Below are positions 46,400 through 56,999 of a stretch of DNA of 64,000 bases, piece by piece. The notes below the pieces were generated by a model. That model was not told where the DNA came from. It did not search any database and was given only the letters and a program-made list of their open reading frames with translations. Each line of letters begins with the position of its first letter. Position 1 is the first letter of the stretch. Source of the stretch: Blastomyces gilchristii SLH14081. Lineage: Eukaryota; Ascomycota; Eurotiomycetes; Onygenales; Ajellomycetaceae. Both the position numbers and the translations under genes were made by a program. The stretch is from contig NW_003101656.1 of NCBI RefSeq assembly GCF_000003855.2, forward strand, positions 301,672-365,671, read 5' to 3'.

Positions 46400-47760
46400 T
46401 CTGTTTCATCAGAGTACTCTTATAGTTATTCTCTGAATCTTTCTCTAATGTAATGTGATTGATATGAACAGATACTGATTCATTCTTTAAACAAGAAGAC
46501 ACTGATCTTTCTCTCAAGTATGATAATATATAGATTGATTAGTAGTTGCAAGCAATATGTTCTGATCAGTTACAGTTAATATATACTTCATATTGATGTT
46601 AATCAGTGACTTCTTTAGAAGTGATCTCAGAGACTTAAAAGCCTGTTTGAATAACAGAAACTCTTACTTATGTATAGACATTTGAATTTATTCAGTTCAT
46701 GATATCTGCATCATTGTTATTCTTCAGTGCAGATGTATAAGTGACTGAGATATAACATCTTCTATCACTGTTCTGTATACTCTTGAGCTTGATAAGACAG
46801 TTATTCAATATTCAGAGCTGTGTGCAGAAGTCTTCATAAGTCTGGTCTTTGTCTATACTTACAAGAATCTGTAAGAGTTTGAAAGTCAATATCTTCTTAA
46901 GCATGCTAATCTTTATTCAATTCTTTCAAGATTGATCACCTGCTTCTAGAATCTTGATATTGAAGTCAGGAATACATAATATAAGAGAAGTGTTTCTCTG
47001 TCAGATACTCTGTAATCAATCTAATACTTTCTATTATATAACAGTGTCTTAGAACAGAATATTAAGATATTTCATGATATTATCAGATATTCATAACACT
47101 GATTCACATGCTTTTATTCATGAATAAAATTTCTGTTTTATATAATCTTTCAATCATTCATTGATATATCAATCTTGATTGATTAGTGAACTAATAGCAT
47201 CTTCATCTATACTCAGTTTTACAAGTATTTTCATTCTTCATAATGAGTAGAGAGTGAGATCAGAAGTATTAAAGTATGTAAAAGCATCTAAGTGTTCTTT
47301 CAGCACTTTTATATTCAATTCTGTAGATATTGAAATTGCATCAGTTAATTACTGAATTTCTTCATATTAAAGTTATTGAGTTATATGTATATCTGTTATC
47401 TATTACTGTTATAATTTCAATATTACTAAGAGTCACTGTAGCATTATATTTATACTCACATTTAAGAGTTTCATATTATTATTAGACATGATTATATCAA
47501 TCATCAGATGTGTGATATCTGTGAAATCTGAAGAAGTGTAATCATATTCTTATATATCTGAGTATCAGAACTCTTAGATCTTTCACTGACATTCTCTTAT
47601 AAGATCTTATTCTCTTTATAAGATCTTGTTACAGAACTAGAATGACTGATGAGCAAGTTTCTATCTGAAGACTCAGTGTTCACTTAACTGTTTGACTATT
47701 TCTCTATTTCTTATACATTGTTATGTGTTCAAATATCTCTCAATGAATAATCATTTCTAA
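46400..47760 (-). pseudogene. Y1 gag and leader
   Basis: The zinc knuckle lies near 46555-46600: I-N-C-N, Glu-His, I-A-C-N; both outer Cys read Tyr. Gag upstream is co-linear with Y2 57000-57600. The leader between the 5' LTR and gag (about 47160-47786) has no clear frame. Confidence 0.65.
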
Positions 47761-47773
47761 TGAGAAGATAATG

Positions 47774-47853
47774 AATGTTTTTATAGTGTAAGAGATCTAC
47801 ACCAATTAGATTGATATAATATATAGACCTTATATAACAAAGATAAAAATGTT
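47774..47853 (-). promoter_or_regulatory. Y1 self-priming pair: primer-binding segment and LTR site
   Basis: Just inside the 5' LTR (2-nt spacer) the minus strand reads ATAAAAACATT (47774-47784). In the LTR it reads AACATTTTTAT (47843-47853). They are complementary except for two adjacent positions that derive from a CG pair (TG or CA by decay). Y1 has TTTTTAT at both sites, Y2 TTTTTCT at both. Confidence 0.55.
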
Positions 47854-48041
47854 AAAGAAGAAAAGAAAGAGAAAGTGTGAGAATCAGTGATCAAGGTGGA
47901 TATTTATACATGTATGTGGTGGTGTACACAGTGGAGCTTCAGGGCAGAAGAATATGCGTGTGTTTGTAGCGGCCGAGGATCGGCGATCGGGAATGGCCGA
48001 GAATCAGAGTGAATGCTACGCATGTTTGTAGCGGCCGCAGA
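47787..48041 (-). repeat. 5' LTR of Y1, left piece
   Basis: Starts TGTAAGAGATC at 47787 and breaks after GCGGCCGCAGA at 48041, where X3 begins. The rest of the LTR is 55281-55361 (GCAGATCAGG..CTGCCACA). Confidence 0.93.
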
Positions 48042-48298
48042 TGTAAGAATAAGTGCTCGCAGGCGATTATTCGGGTGTTTGCAGCTTGGCGTGATATGTA
48101 CTGTTAACTACTAGAAGTGTTCATGGTAGAAAGATAAATGTAGGGGTCAAATGTATCATAGCATTCAAGCTGAGTTGTGAATAGTATTCGCGAATTCCAG
48201 TCTATATAGTTGTGTGTAGCCAAGGGCCGCTAGCCCTATTGATTACATGAGAGATAGAAATAGGGATAAAGAATCTGTGAGAAGTGAGATTTCTTACA
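48042..48298 (-). repeat. 3' LTR of X3
   Basis: TGTAAGAATAAGTGCTCGC..GATTTCTTACA. Keeps CG pairs in its first ~60 bp (GCTCGCAGGCG, ATTCGGG, TTGGCG), the part where the other LTR has lost them (GCTTACAGGCA, ATTCAGG). Confidence 0.95.
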
Positions 48299-50270
48299 TA
48301 CCTCTTCCTCTCTAAGACTTCATCTGTGAAGCCTTTCACTGAGTGACTTTATAGTCAGCTCAGCACTGCAGTGATACTCACTAAAAACTCTTCATATCTA
48401 TAAAAAACCTCAGTGAGGAAAAATCTCTTGTTACTATGAAGAGAAAAGAGTCTGTCACTCAGTTTCTTATTTCATAAGATTCTTTATAATTTACAGATTC
48501 TTCTCTGACTATCACATAGATTTATCTTGCATCTTTCATATAGAAGAGTTTCAGTTGACTCTTAATTATTTTCACAAGGTTCTTGTGTAATTATCACACA
48601 GATTCATCTCACAGGTGAATCACTCTCTGTGAGATTATCTTCATCAAAGAGAAACATTTGTGAGTTAATCTTTCATTCATTCTCATAAATCATTGCTCTT
48701 TGACACTGTAGAATTGTGAGAAATTTTTCATTCTTTTATTAACTCTGTAGAATTGTAGAATCAAGATATCTATAGTCTGCAATTACTCTTTATAGTTATA
48801 TAGAAAGATTCAGGCCTGTAATTCATAATCACTCTTATTTACTAGAGTGATCTGACTATTCTGTAGAATCACTCACAGTGTAAGTAAATCTCTCTAGAGT
48901 AGTATAAATATCTCAGATCTGTCTGTGAAATCTCATCTTCTTTTTTCTTTTTCTATAATAGCTCTTATCTTTACAAACTGTGAGTATCTTCATTCATTCA
49001 TAAAGTGTTTTCACTCAGATGACAGAGAGAGAGTGTTTCTGACAATGTTTATATATTGATTCAAGAACTTCTCAAGAATAAAAATTTTTTCAATTTTAAT
49101 ATCTTTATAAACAATGTCTGACTGCTGCTGAGCTTCTTGTGAGTGTCTCTGTGACTTCTCTAGTCACTTTTTATCAGCTGATGAAGCAGGGATGCTGCTG
49201 CTTATAATCATGTCTTCACTTCTCTCAGTCTCATCATCACATCTGATCTTCAGGCCAGCGGCTCATCTCATCCCTTTCCCAGGCCAGTTCCTGGCTTTAA
49301 GCAGTGCAGTCTCTCTCTTTGCTGTAAGTCTTCTCACAAGTAATTCCTTACAGATTCTAGCTAATAGTTCTTGCAAAGCTCTCAGTGTTGTCAGTGTCTT
49401 CTGCAGTCTCACAGGCCTATGATCACTTCTCCTCTGTCTGCACAATCTCTGACCAGGTATATGTAAATATGTCTAGGTTTTCTATCAATGATTCTCACGC
49501 TGCAGCGCATTTCTGCAATTTCATTGTCAATGAGAGATGAATCTCTGAGTACCTGTAAAATCTGAGTAATCAAGGCAATGTGAATATCATGAATTTGTGA
49601 TAAGAGTTAACCTGAACAGATGAGTCCTCTCTCTGCATCTTCATTGTTTTCAGGCTGAATACTTCAGCATAACTGAAAGAGTGAACACAGCTTTATGAGA
49701 AGTATCTGATCACATACACAGATGACCAGTCTTCAAGATTCTGTCACAACTGTATATACTCTGATGTTCAGCTTCTCTGAAGTCTGTGCATTTCTGACAG
49801 TCTTTATATCAAATGCAATAATTGTCTGTATCACAGATATGATACTCTCTGCTTCTTTGAAGAGAGAAATTAATAGTTGTAAGAGAATTGAGTATCATAG
49901 ATATTGATGATGTGAGTGTGAATTTTCTTTATTTTTTCTTTATTGATCTCTAAATTACATTCACAGCCCTGTTTATTTTCTTATTTTTTAACTTTAATAA
50001 GAACATGTTTTCTTCTTCTCTTATATACACTGCAGACTGTTCATCTCAGTAGAAACTCATCATCTTATAGACTAGGATTCATAAATGACAGTGTTAATAT
50101 CTTTATCATAATCAGGTTCTTAGTGAAGACTGTGTCATTCTGACTTATCAGAATTCACAGTATAAAAGTCATGTCTCAGCTTCTGCAGATATCTTATCTG
50201 CTCAGATGATTCTCAAGTAAACTCATTCATCTTATTAGAATACTCTTGTCACTGAATCTTGAATCAGAGC
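48299..50270 (-). pseudogene. X3 post-pol region with a conserved open frame
   Basis: The minus-strand frame is open from 49606 down to 49412 (65 codons) and aligns with X1 14290-14503: QIHDI, SSLIDNEIAEMR, then R-H-I-Y-I-Y and RDCADRGEVI. A TGA at the end stands where Trp is likely; other TGA or TAA codons flank it. An overlapping minus frame (49263-49445) is Arg/Leu-rich (LQKTLTTLRALQELLARI) and may be a frame shadow. A C-D-T-D-N-Y-C stretch lies near 49820-49850. Function unknown; no env-like signal peptide or membrane segment is seen. Confidence 0.5.
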
Positions 50271-51500
50271 TCACAATCTCACTTCTCTGAGTTAATAATT
50301 TCTTTAATCTGATATTCTCTTTCACTCTCTAGTGCTTTACAGACAGAGTGATGAGTCACAGAGTTCTCTTCTAAGAATTTCTTATATTTACAGAGTAAAG
50401 AGATATGAAAAACATTATACATCTGCAACTCAGGTGATAGTTTCAATCTGTAGAACTGTGAGCTAACTTTCTTCATAATCTTATAAGACTCTGTTCACAA
50501 GAGATTCAGCTTCTTACTAGATCTTCATATGATAATGTTTTCTAGACTCAGTCAGACTCTATCATCTTTCTTGAAACTCTTTATAATATACTTGAAGTCA
50601 TAGTATCTCTTCTGATACTCTTGAGCCTTTCTCAAGAATTTATGAGCTTTCTCCCAGATCTTCTGAATTCTCTCAGTCTGTTCACAGACATCATCACACT
50701 CTATAGTGTACTCTCACAGATCTATCAAGATTATTCACAGATAAGTCTCAGTGAGTATCTCAAAGAGGGTTTTATCTGTGCTGACATGCTTTGAGTTGTT
50801 ATACATAAACTTCATAAGTAATAATCAATGCATTCAGTCATTCTGATTATAATTGACAAAGTACTACAGATACTGTTTCAATATACTCATCAGGCATTCT
50901 GTCTGATCATCTGTCTGTTGATGAAAAGCTGTGCTTAGATCTTATAAGATCTTCAGTATAGTTATCAGATCAGATCAGAACTCTTCTATGAAGATTAATT
51001 CTCTGTCTGAGACAATGTTCACAGATAACTCATGCAATCAGATCACATTGCAGACAAAGATGTGAGTTAAATCCTTTGACTTCAAGTTCTTACAGATGAG
51101 TATAAAGTGTGTCATCTTAATGAAGTAATTCACTATCACCAGCACACTGTCAAAGCAGACATCATATATGTTCTTGCTTTCAGAGAGGCTCATAAGAGCA
51201 TTCATTTCTAACTGTTTCCAAGATTTCTGCAGAATGAGTAGAGGAGTGAGTTTTTTATATAATCTGAATCACACTATCTGTAAACTCTGACAAACAGTAC
51301 AAGAATTCACTATCTTCTTCACAAGTTCTCACATCTTCAGTCAGAAGTATTTTCTTATAAACAACTCATGAGTTCTAGTGTCTGTAAAATGACCTATTAG
51401 AGAAGAGTCATGATATCTTTTAATAAGTTCTATATATAGAAACTTATTCACAGGCATATAAATCCAGCTCTCTCTTTACAAGAGATCATTTAAGTCTCTT
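50180..51500 (-). pseudogene. X3 integrase and chromodomain
   Basis: Integrase core: V-D-H-F (first Asp, about 51130), SDRE (second Asp, about 51005) and HQQTDDQTE (Glu, about 50905). The C-terminal piece 50279-50476 contains KKVSSQFYRLKLSPELQ, then NVFHISLL and E-S-E-R-E-YQIKEI-I-NSE, the chromodomain start (rest to about 50190). Stops are few, but present. The chromodomain is inferred to bind methylated histone H3. Confidence 0.8.
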
Positions 51501-51999
51501 TAACTCTTTGTTTCTGCAGAGTTAATCCCTGCTGTAAGCAGTTTCTGAATATACTGAGTATATTCATTCTTCAGTTGCAGTTCAGATAATCTGAATAGAA
51601 GATCTTGTAAAGACTTATACTCTGTTTCTTCTTACATCAGGTCTTCTGCAGCACTTCTCAAAGCTCACAAATTCTTCAGATTATAGATACTCTCTTCAAG
51701 GATTCTCACAGAGATTCTCTAAGTATTGACTCTCAGTGTCATAGAGAGTAGTTATACAGACTTCTTCTCTTTCTTCTCCCTCTTCTCTCACAGGGGATTG
51801 AGAGACTCTTCAGTCAATCTCTTTATAACACTCAGTCTGAGCATTCTGTGAAGCTTTTCTGTCTTCTCTAGTCTCTCTATATCTGTCATCCTGGTCTTCT
51901 TAACATAGTCTGGCCTGTAAGAGAGTTCATTCACTGAGTTCTTAGTTTCCTTGATATATTCTATCTTGAATCAGAACTCACTCAGTCTCTGAGCTCAGT

Positions 52000-53250
52000 G
52001 AATCTGTCACTGTGAGAGTTTCTTGATTGAAGTAAACTGTTGTAAGCTGTTATAATCAGTTCTAACAGTAATCACTGTTATAAGGTTCTTAAAGTAGTGA
52101 TATCAGTGATGAAAGAATTTCATCATCATGAGAAGCTTCTGATCATGAATGTCATAGTTAATCTTCACAGATTGTATCTTTCATGAGAAAAAGATCACTG
52201 AAACTCAGTTCTCATTTGACTGTAGTTATAAGACTATTTCTGAAATCACAAAGAAGAAGACATCTGTCTTTAATCTGATTAGAGCAAGAGATCAAAGTGA
52301 ACAGTATCACTGTATCTGTGATATCTGTTTCATCTTGAAAGGCTCTGCCAGCTGCTGAGATAAGAAAGTACTCACAGTTCTCTCATTTCATAATCTTTTC
52401 ATTCTCTGTTCACCGAATGACTTCTTCTTATTTTCACTCTTCAGCATGTCTGTAAGAGTCAAGAAGATTCTTATGAATGTAAAGATAAATCACCTATAGA
52501 AATTCACAAAGCTCAGAAAGATCTGAATCTCATGAATACTAGTTAACTCTGATCATGATAGAATAATCTCAACTCATGAAGATTTCATCTGAATATCATC
52601 TGCAGTGATTATATATTCTAGGAAATTAATTCAGTGAGTACTGAAGTTGCACTTTGTAAGCTTAATATACAGTTCTATCTCATCTAAGACCTTCAATACA
52701 CTTCACACATGCTTAGTATGTTCTTTCTTCTTCATGAAGTACATCATCACATCATTCAGATATATTATCATGAAGACATTCAGATATGTGTGAAGTGTTT
52801 TATTAATGAAAGACTGAAATGTTACAGAAGTATTAGTCAGATCAAAAGACATCACTAGATATTCAAATAATCTCAGTGCAGTTCTAAAGACAGTCTTTCA
52901 TTCATTCTCAGACTGTATTCACAGCTGTGTATATACATTGATCACATTCAGTTATATGAATATAACAGCTTCTGTGAGACAGTTAATCACATTCTCAATC
53001 AGAGACAGGGAATAGCAGCTCTTTATTATCTTAGAGTTCAGGTTGTAATAGTCTACACACAATCTGAGATCTTCATTCTTCTTCTTTATGAACATCACAG
53101 AGACTCCTGCGGAGGCCTGTGAAGATCAGATGAAGTCATTCTTCAGATTCTTCTTCACATAGGTTCACAAGGCCTCTGTCTCATGATGAGAGAGCTTATA
53201 GATTGATTCTCAGAAGAGTTTCTGTTCTTCTATCAAATCTATTATCAGAT
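52000..53250 (-). pseudogene. X3 reverse transcriptase and RNase H
   Basis: RT: KKKNEDLRLCVDY (about 53050-53090), then the S-LIENVINCLTEA block. The catalytic YLDD reads YLND (52751-52762). E-L-Y-I-K-L-T-K-C-N-F follows. RNase H lies at about 52000-52300. The first Asp of YLDD was changed by G-to-A in a GG or CG context. Confidence 0.82.
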
Positions 53251-54900
53251 TCTTCTCATGATGAGAAGAAAGCTCAGCTGCCTTAGCTGGGCTAAACATC
53301 TCTGTGAGATCTTGATATTCCTCTGATATCTGAAGCTCAGTTTTCATGACTGTGAGGTTCTCAGACACTTGCAAAGTCATTATATAGATGAGCTTGTCTT
53401 CTCTAATTAACTCTGCAGCATCAACTGCTTCTATCTTTATGAGTGAGTCTGTCAACACTGATTGAAAGTATAAACCTGACTTGCAGACAGCTATGTGTGA
53501 ATTATGTCTTTGAAGTCATGCAAGTCTCAAATACATGTTATCTGTGATATCTGTAACAATCACAGTTTCTGCAAATCTTCTTCAGATTTCAGAGAGATCT
53601 TGCAATTCAAAGATGACTCTCACAAGTTTCTCAGTTCTCAGGTCTGAGTTCTCACACCCTGCTTATTACAAGAGTAGATTCTCAGTCTTCACCTTTCAGC
53701 TCATTCACTTCATGAGCTTTAAGAACATCACAGTGATCTGGGATTCTGAGTTCATCAATGCTTCTCATACTTGCAGAGCAGCAGTACTGCAGTGCAGTCT
53801 CTCTCTGTGAGTAAGTATTTTCATTGAGAAAGCAACAGATTCAGGTGTCAGCTTCAAGACTCTTAAGAAGGCTGTTGCTGACTCTGTCTGCAACTTCTCA
53901 AATTTCTATTTTAGTTTGTCTGAACAGTTTGCACAGAGATGTCCTGATTTAGAACAGATGAAGCAGAGTTTCTTTTCCTTGATCTTTCTGTTATACACTC
54001 TGTTTACAGAAGCTTGTGAAGCTCTTTCTCTCTGCTCAGCAGTCAGACATAAATCTCTCTATATCTTATCATCTTTTCCTGACAAACCTGTTCTCTGTTG
54101 TTCTGATTCTTATGAGGCTGATCAATAATTCACTCTTCACAGGTCTGTGACTCTCACAGTGATCTGTAAGTGATGAATGAGAGTTATCAGTTTCTTCAGA
54201 GTTAAGAACTTAGAGTCTTGCTCAATGAGCTTGTTCTGTATATCTTTATTCAGTCTCTTCATAAACATCATCATTCAGGTCTTGTTTCAGGGCCCTGTTT
54301 TCACAGATCTTAATTCATATCATAATTTCATGAAGTGCTGTGAGTAGTCTTCATCAGATTTCTTACCTCTTTTTCTAATATTAATGATTGCAGCTCAGGT
54401 GTTCTCTGTTCAGCTCACAGAGTCTCTCAACTTATTCTCTAGATAGGTCTTGAGAACAGATCATCAGAATCTCTCATGATCATTCTCTAGATAATTCAGC
54501 CAGTTCTTGACTTCAGTGTAATAGAGGCCTGTCATTACATAGATGACAGCTTCTTCATCTTTCATGTCACATAGCTGGGCTTGCAAGTCAATTTCAAATG
54601 CAAACTTGCAAAAGCTTTTATAGATTGTGATTCAATAGATGGCCTTAAGTGATTGCAGCTTGAGAAAGTTTCTTTTCAGTTTGCAGGTGTCTCTGAAGAT
54701 CATGTCTCAGAACTCAGTTTAAGAGTGTTTGCAGACAGCAAGTATTCCTTATAGAAAAATAGCTTGATCTCACAGAAGATGCTCAAGAATGTTCTTCACT
54801 GAGATTGGTTTATTCATGGGTTCAGAGAGTTCTTCTGTCACAGATGCAGAGAATGATGTTCTGTAAGTGATTGATAAGTTCTCTGAGACTTCTTTCACAG
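53210..54900 (-). pseudogene. X3 gag and protease region
   Basis: Zinc knuckle at 53924-53965: CFICSKSGHLCANC, a perfect CX2CX4HX4C. Gag proper lies to its right on the plus coordinates (to about 54900). Between the knuckle and RT, 53210-53458 is open for 82 codons (EEYQDLTEMFSPAKAAEL, the protease-RT linker of this family). The protease D-S/T-G motif was not located by eye. Confidence 0.7.
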
Positions 54901-55010
54901 AGATTATTCATGATTCAGGTGACTGCTCCTGAGTGCCTGCAGTAGAGTTCACAGGGATTGAAGCACATGAGTTTCTAGTTCTTTCAGTCATAACAGGTGA
55001 TTGCTGACTG

Positions 55011-55190
55011 ACTGAGCTTGAAATGTAAGAATAAGTGCTTACAGGCAATTATTCAGGTGTTTGTAGCTTGATATGATATGTACTGTTAACTACTAGAAGT
55101 GTTCACAGTAGGAAGATAAATGTAGGGATTAAATATATTATAGCATTCAAGCTGAGTTACAAATAGTATTCATGAATTCCAGTCTATATA
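55011..55190 (-). promoter_or_regulatory. X3 self-priming pair and LTR TATA box
   Basis: On the minus strand the LTR has TATATAGACT (TATA at 55185-55190). ACTCAGCTTGAA (55146-55157) follows about 33 bp downstream of the TATA. Directly inside the LTR the minus strand reads TTTCAAGCTCAGT (55011-55023), complementary to that site at 11 of 12 positions. A Tf1/sushi-like layout: the transcript start anneals to the primer-binding segment. Confidence 0.5.
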
Positions 55191-55280
55191 GTTGTGTGTA
55201 GCCAAGGGCCGCTAGCCCTATTGGTTACACGAGAGATAGGAATAGGGGTAAAGAATCCGCGAGGAGCGGGATTTCTTACA
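55024..55280 (-). repeat. 5' LTR of X3
   Basis: 257 bp. Keeps the CG pairs at its right end (ACGAGAGATAGG, ATCCGCGAGGAGCGGG) where the other LTR reads ATGAGAGATAG and ATCTGTGAGAAGTGAG. Decay is therefore unequal along the two LTRs. Confidence 0.95.
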
Positions 55281-55361
55281 GCAGATCAGGGATCAGAAAT
55301 GGAAGAATCTATGAAGTGTAATGAAATAGTCTATATGATTGATCGGGCGCAGCCTGCCACA

Positions 55362-55593
55362 CTGATTAATCTGATAATGATGATGAAAATAATACAAAGT
55401 GAAAGAGAGTGATTAGAGTCATAGAAGTAATTGAGATGATAAAAGAGAGATAAAGAGATAGAGATAGAGAGTGAAAGTGAATATAATAGAGAGAGCTGCA
55501 AAGTAGTAGAAGTAATAGCTATAGTAATAATAATAAAGAAGATAAAAGAAACTACAGAGCAGTAAAGATAATAATGATAATAAAGAGAGTAAA
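55362..55593. repeat. Purine-rich tract, left part
   Basis: Long G/A runs with interspersed T (AAAGAGAGATAAAGAGATAGAG, AATAATAATAAAGAAG). It is the direct continuation of the sequence at 61889 once Y2 is removed, and of 42379 once Y1 is removed. No gene. Confidence 0.7.
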
Positions 55594-55956
55594 TGTGGCA
55601 GGCTGCGCCTGATCAATTATATAGACTATTCTGTTACACTTCACAGATTTCAATCACTCCATGCTTGAACACATACACTTCAATTCTCAGCCATTCTTGA
55701 TTGCTGATCCTCGGCTGCCACGAATGCATACACTTCAATTCTCAGTCATTCTCAATCACCGATTCTCAGCTGCTATGAACATGTATAGATTCTTCCACTC
55801 TGAAGCCTCATCACATACACCATCACATATCATATAAATATTTACTTCAATTGCCAATTCTCATACTTTCTCTTTGTTTCCTTGTCTAATGTTTTTCTCT
55901 TTGTTATATAAGATCTATCAATATTATATCAATCTATTCAGTATAGGCCTCTTACA
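55594..55956 (+). repeat. 5' LTR of Y2
   Basis: TGTGGCAGGC..CTCTTACA. Contains a duplicated ~75-bp block (ctgatcctcggctgccacgaat / ccgattctcagctgctatgaac), which explains its extra length against the 306-331 bp LTRs. TATAAATA at 55833-55840. Confidence 0.94.
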
Positions 55957-55969
55957 CTAGAAAAATGTT
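55888..55969 (+). promoter_or_regulatory. Y2 self-priming pair
   Basis: The LTR site AATGTTTTTCT (55888-55898) lies 55 bp after TATAAATA. Just inside the LTR, after a 2-nt spacer, is AGAAAAATGTT (55959-55969). The two pair over 11 nt if two G-U wobbles are allowed. These wobbles fall where an ancestral CG pair would give perfect complementarity. Confidence 0.6.
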
Positions 55970-56159
55970 CATCATCTTCTTATTAGAAATGATTACTCAC
56001 TGAGATATTTAAATATATAACAATATGTAAGAAATAGAGAAACAGTTAAACAGTTAAGTGAATACTGAGTTCTCAGATAGAAGCTTGCTTGTGAGTCACT
56101 CTGACTCTGTAATAAAATCTTACAAAGAGAATATCAGTGAAAGACATGAGAGTTCTGAC

Positions 56160-56665
56160 TAGACTGATTATGTGACTGTATCTGAGACCAGGACCAGATT
56201 TTTTGATAGTCTCATTATCAATTCAACTGATCTTATTACACAGTTTTAACATTAGATAGTAGTCTCAGACTGTCTTAGTGAGACTTACTGTCTACTCTTA
56301 TCACATTTTTCAAATGAGATCATGATTTTCACTTCTTAATTTAAATTATTTTTATTGCTTTAAATGACTTTAAATCTCATTTAAGTATTACCAAAAAGTG
56401 TTACTTTTTAAAAAATTAAAAATAGTCTAAAAAAAACCTTAAAATGTCTAAAAATAGTAACTTTATGCCAAGAATGGGATTAAATGAGATCAAATGAGAC
56501 CACTTTCTCATTTTTTTCAAGTCATGGTTTTATTTTAAGATCTGATATATAGTCACTTTACATGTTTTTTTGATAGCCAGTCCCAGCGGGATTCATGTCA
56601 AGAAATGTATGGGATCAGACCAAATGAGATCAAACATGAAATTCATGATTTCAGCAGCCAGTCTA
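56160..56665 (-). mobile_element. hAT-type MITE, copy 6 (506 bp) in Y2
   Basis: Reverse orientation; TAGACTGATTATG..GCAGCCAGTCTA. Perfect 8-bp duplication GTTCTGAC (56152-56159, 56666-56673). This copy has lost the subterminal CACGGTCA CG pairs (TGATTATGTGACTGTATC on plus), unlike the other four. Confidence 0.92.
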
Positions 56666-56999
56666 GTTCTGACACTCAGATGTACAAGATATTCATATAA
56701 TTACACTTCTTCAGATTTCACAGATATTACATATCTGATAAAATGATATAATCATGTCTAATAATAATATGAGAGAACTCTCAAATGCAAGTATAGAAGT
56801 GATACTACAGTGACTCTGAGTAATATTGAAATTACAACAGTAATAGATAGCAGATATGCATACAACTCAGTAACTTCAATATAAAGAGATTCAACAATTA
56901 ACTCATGTGATTTCAATATCTACAGAATTGAATATAAAAGTGCTGAAAGAACACTTAAATACTCTCATATATTTCAATACTTCTGATCTCACTCTCTAC

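Larger units (their letters stand above)
48042..55280 (-). mobile_element. Ty3/gypsy family X, copy X3, complete (7239 bp)
   Basis: LTRs 48042-48298 and 55024-55280, each 257 bp. Perfect 5-bp duplication GCAGA (48037-48041, 55281-55285). Internal region 48299-55023. It sits inside the Y1 5' LTR, so it is younger than Y1. It is the reference copy of family X: gag with zinc knuckle, RT, RNase H, integrase and chromodomain, then a ~1.9-kb post-pol region. Confidence 0.96.
42380..55361 (-). mobile_element. Ty3/gypsy family Y, copy Y1, complete, with X3 nested in its 5' LTR
   Basis: The 3' LTR is 42380-42710 (331 bp). The 5' LTR is 47787-48041 plus 55281-55361, which is also 331 bp after removing X3 and its 5-bp duplication. 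The target duplication CTGAT lies at 42375-42379 and 55362-55366. Internal region 42711-47786 (5076 bp). The target was the same repeat as at about 63932. Read leftward: gag, protease, RT, RNase H, integrase, chromodomain, purine tract. Confidence 0.95.

Noticed and set aside
49192..49422. A membrane-like protein on the plus strand of X3
   Set aside because: It is antisense to the X3 post-pol frames, and its hydrophobic look comes from the complement of Arg/Lys/Glu codons. The counterpart in X2 (17048-17266) has the same shadow.
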